Shown here piece by piece: positions 42,201 to 54,200 of a DNA stretch of 64,000 nt. Within the stretch, counting starts at the first letter, position 1. Each line of letters starts with the position of its first letter. The notes beneath the pieces were generated by a model. That model was not told the origin of the DNA. It saw only the letters and a program-made list of their open reading frames with translations, and ran no database searches. Both the position numbers and the translations under genes were made by a program. Source of the DNA: Eledone cirrhosa. Lineage: Eukaryota > Mollusca > Cephalopoda > Octopoda > Eledonidae. Location: assembly GCA_964016885.1 (NCBI GenBank), contig OZ024743.1, positions 125,666,612 to 125,730,611 of the forward strand, read 5' to 3'.

Positions 42201-45200
42201 ACATATTCTTGTCTATGTTGGCATGGGTTGGACAACACTTTTTGAAGTAACTTTTCTATACACAGATGGTCTTCCTGACACCAAACCATACTTTATTATC
42301 TTTTAAGTATGGGATATTTTATTAATGCTCATCAAATATCATTGATAGGTGTAAAAAAACAAATGTCATTGCTTTCTTTCAATATGGAAAAGCATACAGC
42401 TTCTGACACACACACACACATTATGGATTTCCTTACAGCTTTTACCTACCAAATTTGTTCACAAAACATTGGGAAGTCTGAGGCTATGGTAAGTAGCCAA
42501 GGCATGGAAACAGAAAAAGACAGAGATAGTCATATATATTTTGATAATATTCATCTAGAATCATTCATATATCCAATTAAATTTAAGCCCTAAAAACAAG
42601 TTGATGTTTAAAAGCACATTTGAAACTGAAAGCTAATAATAAGTACCTGCCACCTTGTCTACAACATTATTAAAAGCCTACCTTCATTATTCATCACTTG
42701 CTGTCTAAGTGCATTGGAGGTTGTTTGCAGCATACGTTGGAATCGCCAAAACAATACAACATCATGACACGGGAGCTGGAAGTAAAAAAAAAAAATAATG
42801 AAACAATTGTTTTACAAATCATAGAATGAATTTGAATTTTGATACTTTCAAAATTAATAATGGTTTCTAACATAGGCTAAGGGACAGAAATTGGTGTGTG
42901 TGTGGATGGGGGGGGGGGGGGGTATATATCGACCCAATACTTAGCCAGTATTTTATTGAACTTGAAAGGATGAAAGGCAAACTTGATTTCAGTGGGATAT
43001 GAACTCAAACGAAGAAAGCCATAACTAATTACCACAAAGCGTTGTGTCTGATGCTCTACTGGTCCTGATAATTCACTGCCCTACTTTCAAAATTAAAAAT
43101 ATAGAAATATTCTTCTTATTTTCTAGGATATATTTCATTGAAATAACTTAAACAATTTTACTATTACAATTCTCTCTACCCTTTTACTAGTTTCAGTCAT
43201 AGTACTGTGGCTATGTTAGGGTTAGGGTACTACTTTCCAGGGTGATATTCTCTAAAATAGGTTCAGCCCCCCGCAAAATATGGTCACTTTTAATAGCATT
43301 TAATAGAAGTTCATTGTATTGTTTTGTTGTTTTTTTAATATATGAATAAATTCTCTCACTAAAACAATTTTTCATCTGATTAAAATTAGGGTGGTGGGGA
43401 TTATCTATAAAATGTAGGTCCTGTAATTTTTAGAAAAAACTGTGTAAGGGTTCCATGAGAAAATAAGTTTTAGAACCATTGCTTTAGTGTTGATTACATT
43501 GATTTCATAAATACCATAAAATATTTTGTCTGTCACTCTACAAATTCTGTCATCCGCTTTCCCTTATTATGACTATGTGAAAGCACATGGCTTAGTGGTT
43601 AGATTATTCAGCTTGGTCGTGAGTTCAATACCCAGTGGAGTGTTGTGTCTTCGAGCAAAATACTTTATTTCATGTTGCTCCAGTCTGCTCAGCTGGGTAA
43701 AAAAAATGAACTGTGCCTCAAAGGGCCTTTAATTCAAAGAGCCAGCCATGTCACAATCGGTGTCAAGCTGAATCTCCTTGATAATTATGCTAAGAGTGAA
43801 TGAGTCTGTGGAAAGTATCTGCAAGGGCCAGGCTGTTCCATAATTTAAACAACTGAAATACTGGTTGTTGGAACCAATGGGGGTCTAACACTGTGATCAT
43901 GTATGAATACAACAGAGGTCGTCCAACACTGGCCATGTATATGTATGACAGAAGTCCAGCATTATGACCACATAGGTTTATGTCAGATGTCCAATGCTGT
44001 GACTATATGACAGAGGTCCAACATTATGACCACCAATGTGTATGACAGGTATCCAATGCTGTGACTATATGACAGAGGTCCAACATTACAACCATATATG
44101 TGTATGACAGGTGTCCAATGCTGTGACTATATAATGGAGGTCTAACATTGTGATCACGTATGTGTATAACAGAGGTCCAACATTGACTATATAATGGAGG
44201 TCTAACATTGTGACCATGTATATATGTATGACAGAGGTACAACACTGTGACTATATGACGGAGGTCCAACATTATGACCAGGTATGTGTACTATTAAGAG
44301 TAGTGAGCAACAATTAAACATCTTAAAATACTTTCTTCAAATGTAACAACAACAAAAAAATTCAAAAATGGCAAGAGTACTAAGTCATGTCACTTTCAAT
44401 AGAAATTTTATCATCATCATAATTTTACTCTTGCTGTCTATGTCGGCATGGGTTGGGTTGGCTTTAGTCAGTTCTTACACAGAGTTATGTCCTTCCTAGA
44501 GAAGTCAGAGGACAACACCTTCCTCAAACATTCCATTTTTGGCAGGATTTCTACGGCTGGGTGTTCTTCCTAATACCAACCACTTAGCAGAGTAAACAAG
44601 GTGCATTTTATCATGGCACCAGTACTAAAGAGCTGTTTCTATCCTACACGATCTCCATTTGATTGCCAATTATTTTACAGAGTGCACTGGGTGCATTTAT
44701 CGTAACTCTGAAAACTACAGAAGTTGTCTAGTCACCTGCATATCTAAGAAGTCCTCTGCATTCTACATAGTGTCTGTTCTTTGAAATCAAGAGGGTAATT
44801 GGGAGGGGTGCAATGGTCAGGAGGTTGAAAAAGGAAAGAATATGGCTATGAGTTTGAGGAAGATAGAGTGATAGGATGTTTGGAGACGTATGCAGATTTA
44901 TTTTAAGCATACAACTTTTTTTACTGAACAAAAACAAACTTTTAAATTAATAGATAAAGAAAAACAATGGGATTAGATTTTGTTTGGTTGTTAAAAAAAA
45001 AAATATCATAACAAAAGCAACTTGATGCAAGGGAAGTAACTCCAAAAAATAATTTTGAATAATTACGCTTGTTATATACAATAATTGTTTCTACTTTTGG
45101 CACAAGGCCAGCAATTAAATCAGTGTATAAACTGGTACTTTACATTGGGATAATTGCTGGCCTTGTTATATATAATAATAATACAGTCTGTTCGCTTTTT

Positions 45201-48200
45201 ACGCGAACCTGAAGTACGCGAATTCGAATAACGCGCGTGTGGCTTTTAATCTATCTATTTATTAATTTCAAGAACGTCATTATTCGGTGTGTCATAATTC
45301 TCGATTATCATTGGTTCATAGGTTTCAAACGACTCCGCCCACCTCAACGACGCCAAACTGAAATTAATATGCATAATGCCAATGAGGGAGTCAGAGGGGA
45401 GAGTGTGAACGCTGTGTTCAATAACTATTAACATGTGTGCGTGTGTATGTACTTGCGCGTATGTTCATGTGTGTGTGTGTGTGTGCGTGCAGCGTTCCAC
45501 AGAAAGTAAAAACTATCAACATATGTGTGCGTGTGTAAGTTTGCGTGCGTGTGCGCGTTTCCATGTGTGTATGTGTGTGGCGTTCCACAATCGCCACGCA
45601 GTTTATCTGTCTGTGTGCCTGTCTATCAGTCTAACATACAACAGAGTTGTGAAGGGAGTAAATAGGGACCTTTCTTTACATTGATGGACATCTTTTATAT
45701 TTATTATTGTGTCATTTTCTGACAATTGCTCGAAATGAATACTGATAATAAAAGCAATTCGACTTTATCAAACAGTGAACTGCAGAGGCGACGCAGTGCC
45801 GCCAGCAATGAAGAAAAACGGGCTGAACAGCGCCATCGGAACGCCGAACTTCAGAGGCGAAGACGCACCGCCACGAATGAAGAGGAGCTGGTTGAACAAC
45901 GCCAACGAAACACTGGAGCCAAGCAGCGATGGCGTGCTGCGATGGTTGAAGATGAACTGGCTGAGCATCATCAGCAGATGGCCAGAATTCAGCAGCAATG
46001 GCATGCTGCAATGGATGAAGAAGAGCTGGCTGAACAGCACCAGCGCAATACAGAAGTTCAGAGAATGTGTCGCCAACGTGCTCCTCATTCCAGTAAAGAG
46101 GCTAGAAGGTGAGCGAATGATATTAAAAATGGATCATGGTAACCATGTCATTTTCAGATTGGTGGACGAGCAGGATGTCCACATTGTGGAGCATTGCTTT
46201 GGAGGCACGAAAAGACGTGGACCACAATGTGCTGTCATAAAGGAGCAGTTCAACTAGAACCCTTGCGAATGCAGGATGATGAGGAGTCACCGGAGTTTAA
46301 AATACTAAGTATGTGGGGTGATCAAGGAGACCGAGGTAGATTACTGCGCAAATATTCGCGACAAATTAACAATTCATTAGCTTTAGCATCACAGAGAATT
46401 AGTGAGAGTGGTGCATGGCAACCGAATGTAGTCATTCAAGCCGTTTGTATCATTGTATCGGTAAATTAGAAGTTACCCCATTAACGATCCAGATTATAGT
46501 GAATCGGAGGGGGATATCAGGATCGGTTGGATGAAGTTGCCGGGAAATATAACTGAACTTGAACGGCAAAGATTAAGTGATTTGATCCGTGATTTGCAAT
46601 CATGGCTTAGACAGTGTAATACTTATGTTATGGATTTCATGTTGGTGGCTGAACTGCAAAATGTTCAGCAGCAAACATTGGTGATTAAGGCTGACGCAGT
46701 GCCAAGGAATCAACACGAACGGCGATATAATGCCCCTGAAGGATTTCGTGAAGTTGCTATGTTGATGGACGATAAGCCTGGATCGAGAGATATCGTCCTC
46801 AATCGCAGAGATGGTGGTCTCAAGATTATCAATGAGTCAAATAGGGCATAGATCCATTGCATTATGTTCTTTTAGATGATCAGGAGAATCAGCATCAACA
46901 GGGAGGAGGCAATAGACACAATAATTCGATTCGCGACTTTTACGCATTCCATTTGAACGAGAGGAATCAACAGAGAAATGCACTATTTCAAGCCAGCAGA
47001 TTGTTCTAGGAATACTGTTGTATGGCATTTGCAAAGATCGAAAATCAAAGGCTAAATTATATAGCTACACATCAGCAACATATCAGAGCTGAATTGTATA
47101 ATAATATACAAGATGCGATAACAGCCGATGATGCCAATTACAAGCAAATTGGTCGGCGCATCATTTTGCCATCGTCGTTCATCGGCGGCCCGAGATATAT
47201 GAACATTCGCTTTCAGGATGCAATGGCTATTGTCAGAAAGTTTGGAAAGCCAGATTTGTTTATAATGGTAACATGCAATCCTGAATGGACTCATATTAAG
47301 GATGCACTTCTGCCAGGACAACAGCCAAACGACCGTCCTGATATTGTGGCAAGAGTATTCAAAGGATATCTGAAAAAGATAATGGATGATGTGGAAAAAG
47401 AGGGAATCTTTGTAGGTATAGTTGCTTTTACATATGTAATTGAATTCCAAAAAAGAGGATTGCCACATGCACATTTGCTGATCATTTTACATAGAGATTG
47501 CAAATTGAGATGTGCTGAGGATGACAACAGCATTGTGTGTGCTGAACTGCCGGAGAATGAGGCACTACGCAACTTGGTGGCAAAGTCAATGGTGCACAAC
47601 CAATGCGGAGTGGCAAATTGGAAAGCGCCTTGCATGAAAAATGGCCAATGCAGTAAGCACTTTCCGAAATCTTTTGTCACGAACACTTCCTGGAACGATG
47701 GGGATGCTCATCCCTCATACAGAAGACGGTCGCCTGCAGATGGCGGTTTGGTCGAAAATGTAAACGGTTGACAGGTTACAAATCAATGGGTTGTGCCATA
47801 CAATCCATATTTGATTATGAAATATCGTTGTCATATTAATGTGGAAATTTGTAGCTCAGTGAAAGCTTGCAAATATCTATTCAAATATGTTTACAAAGGT
47901 CATGATCGGGCAATGATCAATGTCGGGAATGAGGAAGCGAACCAAGGAGATGAAGTTGGCAGGTTGCAGGATGTTCGCTCGATTGGATCTAGCGAAGCTT
48001 GCTGGAGATTGTTCGATTTTCATCTCAATGAACGCAAACCCAGCGTTCAGAAACTGATGGTTCACTTAGAGAATAGGCAAATGGTCTGTTTTCAGGACAC
48101 TAGAAGAGGTGTCGAAAGAATTGCTAACGCACCACCTCCTAAGACGGAATTGACTGAGTGGTTCAAACATAATAGAGAACATGCTTTGAACCCGGATCAA

Positions 48201-51200
48201 AGGCAACTCTACTGCGATTTCCCTTTGCACTATACGTGGGATAAGAAGGGAAAGAAATGGAATGATAGAAAACAAAAGTTGAGATTCAAGACTATTGGAC
48301 GGGTTTGTAATGTCCATCCAGCATCTGGTGATGTGTTTTATCTCCGAATTCTGTTGCATAGTGATTTTTCGAGAGGTAAACAGAGCTTTGCTGATTTGAA
48401 AACAATCAATGGCGTGGAATATGAAACATACCAGGCTGTGTGTCAGCATCTGGGACTCCTTCAGGATGACGCTGAATGGAATAACGTCATGGAAGCTGCA
48501 GGAACAACACAGATGCCAGCTCAAATAAGGCAGTTGTTTGTCACGATTCTAGGATTCTGCAATCCTGCCGATCCAAGAGAGTTATTTGAACGCCATTGGG
48601 GAATTATGATTTTAGGCATCATCTTCAGGTTGATGATGAAAATTTGATGAAAGCTATTGTTTTGCTCAATATTGAGCAACTGCTTGAAGTTCATTTCAAA
48701 TGTTTAACAGATTTCAATTTGCCAATTCCTGATGAAGAAATGCGGCAACGTGTCTTAGCATTGAACATGAGATTGCAACTTAGACGGTTGCCATTCGATC
48801 GGAGAGAACTATTCCAGTTTGATCCACTGGAACAGCAACGTATTGTGAATGAACGTAAGCCAATGTTGACCCAATCTCAGAGAGAATTGGTCGATGGCGT
48901 TCTCCACTCGATTTCCACTAATGAGCAACTTTGTGTTTTCATAGATGCTCCAGGAGGCACCGGAAAGACATTCTGTTTCAACACTATGTTATCGGCAGTC
49001 AGAGCTCAGAGGAAGATTGCTCTCCCTGTGGCCACCAGTGGGATCGCTGCCACTTTGCTGAGTGGTGGAAGGACCTTCCACTCATGCTTCAAGGCTCCAT
49101 TGGCTCCGGATGAGTTGAGTGTCTGTAACATTACAGGACAAAGTGAACTCACGGGCCTTATACGCAATACGTCTTTGATTATTTGGGACGAGGCAGATAT
49201 TTGCTGGAGGCATTGGACAGAACTTTGAGATATCTGCGGTGGTAGTGACCTGTCATTCGGTGGTAAGACTATAGTTCTTGGTGGCGATTTCAGACAGGTG
49301 CTATCAATTGTTAGGAATGTTCAAAGAGCGCAAATTGTCGATGCATGTCTGAAAAAGTCCCTGTTGTGGCGCCATTTCAGAGTTTCGCAATTACACGATA
49401 ATATGCGACTTTGTATGTTCGGGCAAAACGAAGAGGCTGAGACATACGGCCAATGGTTGATGCAGTTGGGAAACGATGAATTGCCACACGTTGGTGATAA
49501 TCAGACTGTAAGAATCCCAGACCATTTGGTCATGCCACTGGACCGCCAAGCATTGATTGACTGGGTGTTCCCTAATTTGAATGCTTTTTGGCAGAATATC
49601 TCCTGGATATCGGAACGCGTTATTCTAACTCATACAAATGCAACGATCGATTAAATAAATTCACAAGTAGCCGGAATGTTTCCTGGAGAGGAATGGTTGA
49701 CCGTCAGTGCGGATGCAATAGAGCCTAATCAGCAGAACAATATGGATGTTCCGACTGAGTATCTGAATTCACTTCAAATACCCGGATTTCCCCCCACATA
49801 TTTTGAGGTTGAAAAAGGGTATGCCGATTATATTGCTTAGAAATATCAATCATAAAATGGGTCTTTGCAATGGTACCAGATTGATTGTTGAGAGATTGAT
49901 TAACGGAAGAGTTTTAGAAGCTAAACTCCCAGGCAGAGAAGAATCGGTTCTCATTCCGAGGATCATGCTGAGACCAAGTGAAGATCTGCTGCCATTCATT
50001 TGGCAAAGGAGTAGTTTCCCGTCAATTTGGCCTTCTTCAAGCGAAGCGGTGTCTACTTGAATGATCCACCATTCAGCCATGGGCAACTGTATGTTGCTGC
50101 ATCTCGAGTGTGCGATCCTGATGGTATAAAATTTGCAATTGATACCACTAACAGAGGAACAACCCTGAATATTGTCTATAATGAAGCTTTGAGCTAATGT
50201 ATGCATATCTTTAATGCTATCAATAAGCGACGTAAATGATTCGAACATTGGTATCCTTTGATCAGTATTGTGAGCTTTGACAGAGTTATCATTTATGTTC
50301 AATGTCATTTAATGTCGTTATGAGCAATAAAAACAAACAAGTATTGGTAAAAATTGCTTTCACTGCTATGTTGCGCAATAAATACCAACAAGTATTGGCA
50401 GAAATTGCCTTCACTGCTATGAATATTCGACGTAAATGATTCAGACATTGGTGTCCTTTGATCAGTATTGTGAGCTTTGACAGAGTTATCATTTCTATTC
50501 AATGTCATTTATTGTCGATAATGAGCAATAAAAACCAACAAGTATTGGTAGAAATTGCCTTCAAATTTATCGCTTCTGATAATAAAACCTCATCATATGC
50601 TGAGTCTGGCAAAAAGTTTGGTGCCTATGGCTGGCCAGGGCTAGAGTAATATTGAAAAACGATTCTATTTTCGAAGTAGAAGGATCCGCCATTTGGAGTT
50701 CAAACCAAGCCACCTCCCCGAGTTGAATTCTGAGCAATATTGTCTGTCTATTACTCAGTGGCTAAGAGCCTGGAAATTACTGAATAAATTTTTGTGTCAT
50801 ATAATTTGTTGTTTTATTATTATAGCTGACCACTTATAGATAAGCATGTTATCCATATCCATATTAATTTGGCATTTGTATAAACCATTTCAAGTAAATA
50901 GGGACCTTTTTTACATTGACGGACATCTTTTATATTAATTATCTATATCTATATCTACATATAATATAAAAGATTGGAACTTCCATCATCCTTTTAAGAA
51001 ACGTGGAACAACTACGTCTATGCAATGATACACGTTTTACAGTCAGGCAGAAGATGAACCATCTCCTAGAGGTCACTATTCTAGGTGGGAGCACCTAGAA
51101 TTGTTCATATACTATGCACAAACGGTACAACAAAGAATCTGGTATATATTTTTTTTACTGTTTTTTGTATCACACAGACACCATGGACTCGCCTCATACT

Positions 51201-54200
51201 GTAACCAGACAAACATCCAATACAGTCATTTTCTCTTTTACCTGTCTTCTCTTATCATCTGTTTACCTGGGCGAAGCTGGGTACGTCAGCTAGTAATATT
51301 ATAAAGCTGAGTGTCGTGTGTATGTATGTATGTATCCTACACACCTCTCTATAGTTTGTTAGCTTTACTCTCTCCGTTGCTCTTCCCTCTCACTATAATA
51401 GATCATTCTCCCTCTCTATAATTTAACTGCTTTACTCTCTGTAGCTCTTTACTCTCAAATATTATAAAGTTGAGCGTCGTCTCTCCGTTGCTCTTCCCCC
51501 TCTCTATAATTTAACTGCTTTACTCTCTCTGTCGCTCTTCACTCTCAAATATTATAAAGTTGAACGTCATCTCTCTCTCTCTCCCTCTTTCACCCTCTCT
51601 ATAATTTAACTGCTTTACTCTGTCTCTCTTCACTCTCTATATGACAACACTTTTAGTTTCCGTATCTCCCTTCAATATATAGACATAGAGAGAGAGAGAG
51701 AGAGAGAGAAATATTAGGAAAACTACACACACACACATACACACATCTACAGAGAGAGACAGAAAAACAGAGAGGGGGGAAAAGAGAGAGAGAGATAGGC
51801 CATTAGACAGAGAGAGATACAATTAAGCGTTAGTTATTCAGAGAGAGAGAGAGAGTCGGAAGGACAATGTGACACGGGAGGGTGTGTGGTATCTTTGCAG
51901 TGGAGTGGTGGGGGCAGGTATACCTAGCCGGGCGCCAGCCGGACGGGCCAGCTAGTTTTTTTTATTTATCAGAATTTTAGACTTGAATTACGCGAATTTG
52001 CTTTATGCGTCGCATTCACGAACGCATCTTCGCATAGAAAGCGAACAGACTGTATATTTATTTACACACACAGGAAATATGTTCAATAAGTAATGAGAAA
52101 ATTTCAGGAGAGACATTATCTATTTTTATAAGCTTACAAAACTTTGTCTCCTTCAAAATAATTACCTCTCGCATCTACACACTTGCACAGGCGTCTTCCT
52201 CACTCCTGGAAGACATCCCTCCAGTCCCCTCTTCTGCAGTCCCATCAGGAAATTCTCCAATATCTCCTTCAGCTCCTGTGTTGACTAAAATCTTATTCAC
52301 ATGAGACTGTCTTTTGTGCATGGGAACAGGAAGAAGTCGCAGGGAGCCAGACCAGGGATGTAATGGGGGTGTAGTACGACTTTCATTCCACTGTTGGTCA
52401 TCTAGGTGGTCAACAGCATTGATGACTTGTGGCATGGGGCATTGTCCTGGTGAAACCACCTCTCTTCACTGTTGTGCCTCTTCTCCCTCATCCTCTCCTT
52501 GAACATGTTCAGAACTTCAAGGTAATACTTCTTATTGATGGTTTGGCCCTCAGAAACCCATTCAATGTGAATAAGCCCCTGGGAGTCAAAGAAAGGAATG
52601 ACCATGGCCTTTTCCTGCGACCTGCTCATCTTTGCCTTCTTGAACCTAGTGAAGGGCAAGTGCTTCCACTGGGCAATCTGACGTTTGCTCCCAGGATCAT
52701 AGATGAATACCCTACTCATCACATGTCACTACTTTATTCTAGAAACCAGAATCAGCCTCCATCATATTGAGAACACCAGTGCAACATTCCATATGAATCT
52801 GCCTCTGGTTGTCAGAGAGGATCTTTGGCATGAACTTGGCACATACTTTGTGGAGTTCCAGATCTTTGGTCAGAATTGTCTTCATTGTGCCAATACTAAT
52901 TCCAACAGCTTCAGATATCATCCTCACAGTAGTTCAACAGTCTTCCATCACTAACATTTGCACTTCCTCAGTGTTTTCTTCCTTTTGTACACTGTTCAGT
53001 GATTCAGATCTGCATTCATCCTCAACCTGTTCATAAAAAATCCTTTAAAACCATCTGTAGGAACTTGCTTTGCTCATCAATCCCATAGGCTTCTTCTAAC
53101 ATTACATAAGCTTCTTGTTTGCTTTTCTTAAACTTAACACAAAATTTGATGGCATAACATTGCTCCATGTTTCTCTGCATCTTACATGTTGACAGATCAG
53201 ATTCTAATTGAATGATATTTAATACCTCTCTTGACATTTTCTCATTACTTATTAAACATAGCTCTCCAGTTGAAAAAGATGTATATAAAGACAGGACTGA
53301 TACCAGAATTTGCTTCCTTCTCCTAGTCTCAGAAAATATGGTTGTGTACATCTTATGACTTCTATTGTATTCAACTCTGGTCAGTTGAGTGCAATTTATT
53401 AAATGGACACATCAAATTGTGACAAGGTAAAAGGAATGTACACAAGAATTCAAGATATCAATTTTGGTGAGTTACTCTGGTTGAATAACTTTCAACCAGA
53501 GTACAACATGAAGGAGCTTATGTATCCATTGATAACTTTCAACAGAGTACAGTGTGAATTACAATTTCAGATTCATCAGAAAAATGTCATTATTTGGGAT
53601 TGTGAATGAAGAACATTGCAGAGGATCATTGCAAGAATCATGTGAAGTGTTTGAGGTTTTACTTTACTGCCAATAATGTATAAGATGACAGTGAAAAATG
53701 AACCACATTACTGTCTGTGGTTGGTGCTAAAAGTTCACTAAACATTGAAGTAGTTGAATGGAATTAGATGGCTATATTTACCTCTGAATCTTGAAATCCT
53801 TTCTGGTAATAATAAAATCCCTTTTTGCATTGCTGAGCTGTAGTTAATGATTTCTTAAAGAAATGAATTCGGAACACTTGATACCATGTTTCTCTAATCT
53901 AGACGTGATAAAAAAAAAATCAGAAATTTTAAAACTCAATTCATTTAATTTTCAATAAGTCAATAAAATATTCTAATTAAATTTATAACAGACTTTAACC
54001 CTTTTAAACCATATTTCTGCATAAATACACTTCCTATGTGTTTCAATATTTTTTTTAAATAATCAAGACTTTTTGAGGTGTTTAGTAAATTATTTTTTCA
54101 TTTTAAGATGGTTGGAATATAACTTAACAAAAGTTTCTTAGATAAAATTATTATGGGAAGTTATAATTTAAATATGAAGACTTCAAAATGAAGGTTTCTG

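Larger units (their letters stand above)
45735..50197 (+). mobile_element. Autonomous-type Helitron, decayed, coding part
   Basis: N-terminal region, zinc motif, HUH/Y2 Rep nuclease and PIF1-type helicase follow in order, with stops and frameshifts. Helitrons transpose by rolling circle using Rep nicking and helicase unwinding. The 5' terminus was not found; a canonical 3' end lies at 51293, but a short Helitron may intervene. It lies in the OPA1 intron, antisense to the gene. Confidence 0.85.
45657..50938 (+). repeat. Direct repeat bracketing the Helitron coding part
   Basis: 45657-45707 and 50893-50938 are almost the same (agtaaatagggacctttc, ttacattgatggacatcttt). They lie about 30 bp before the ATG and about 700 bp after the last codon. 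Helitrons do not make target duplications, so this pair needs another explanation. Confidence 0.8.
45184..52052. mobile_element. TIR DNA transposon (pogo/Tigger-like) filled by Helitrons
   Basis: Left end CAGTCTGTTCGCTTTTTACG at 45184 and right end, reversed from 52052, CAGTCTGTTCGCTTTCTATG; 22 of the first 24 bases agree. TA lies at 45182-45183 and 52053-52054 as target duplication. CAG termini with acgcgaatt repeats inside are typical of pogo/Tigger non-autonomous elements. No own transposase was recognised. The Helitron block lies between the ends. Confidence 0.78.

Noticed and set aside
43211..43226. Telomere repeat (ttagggttaggg)
   Set aside because: Only two units; chance or a small variant of a dispersed repeat.
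43880..44290. CRISPR-like regular repeats
   Set aside because: The units are contiguous with no unique spacers; it is a eukaryotic minisatellite.
50625..50650. Helitron 3' end (ggctggccagggctag)
   Set aside because: The palindrome is weak and the following bases are AG, not the usual T; better ends exist at 51293 and 51955.
52175..52954. Plus-strand ORFs of 60-113 codons
   Set aside because: They lie antisense to the mariner transposase and show no family motif.
42776..53781. A paddle exon of OPA1 missing from the large intron
   Set aside because: At first no exon was seen between exons g and i; a closer reading found it at 53782-53898, in frame with good splice sites.
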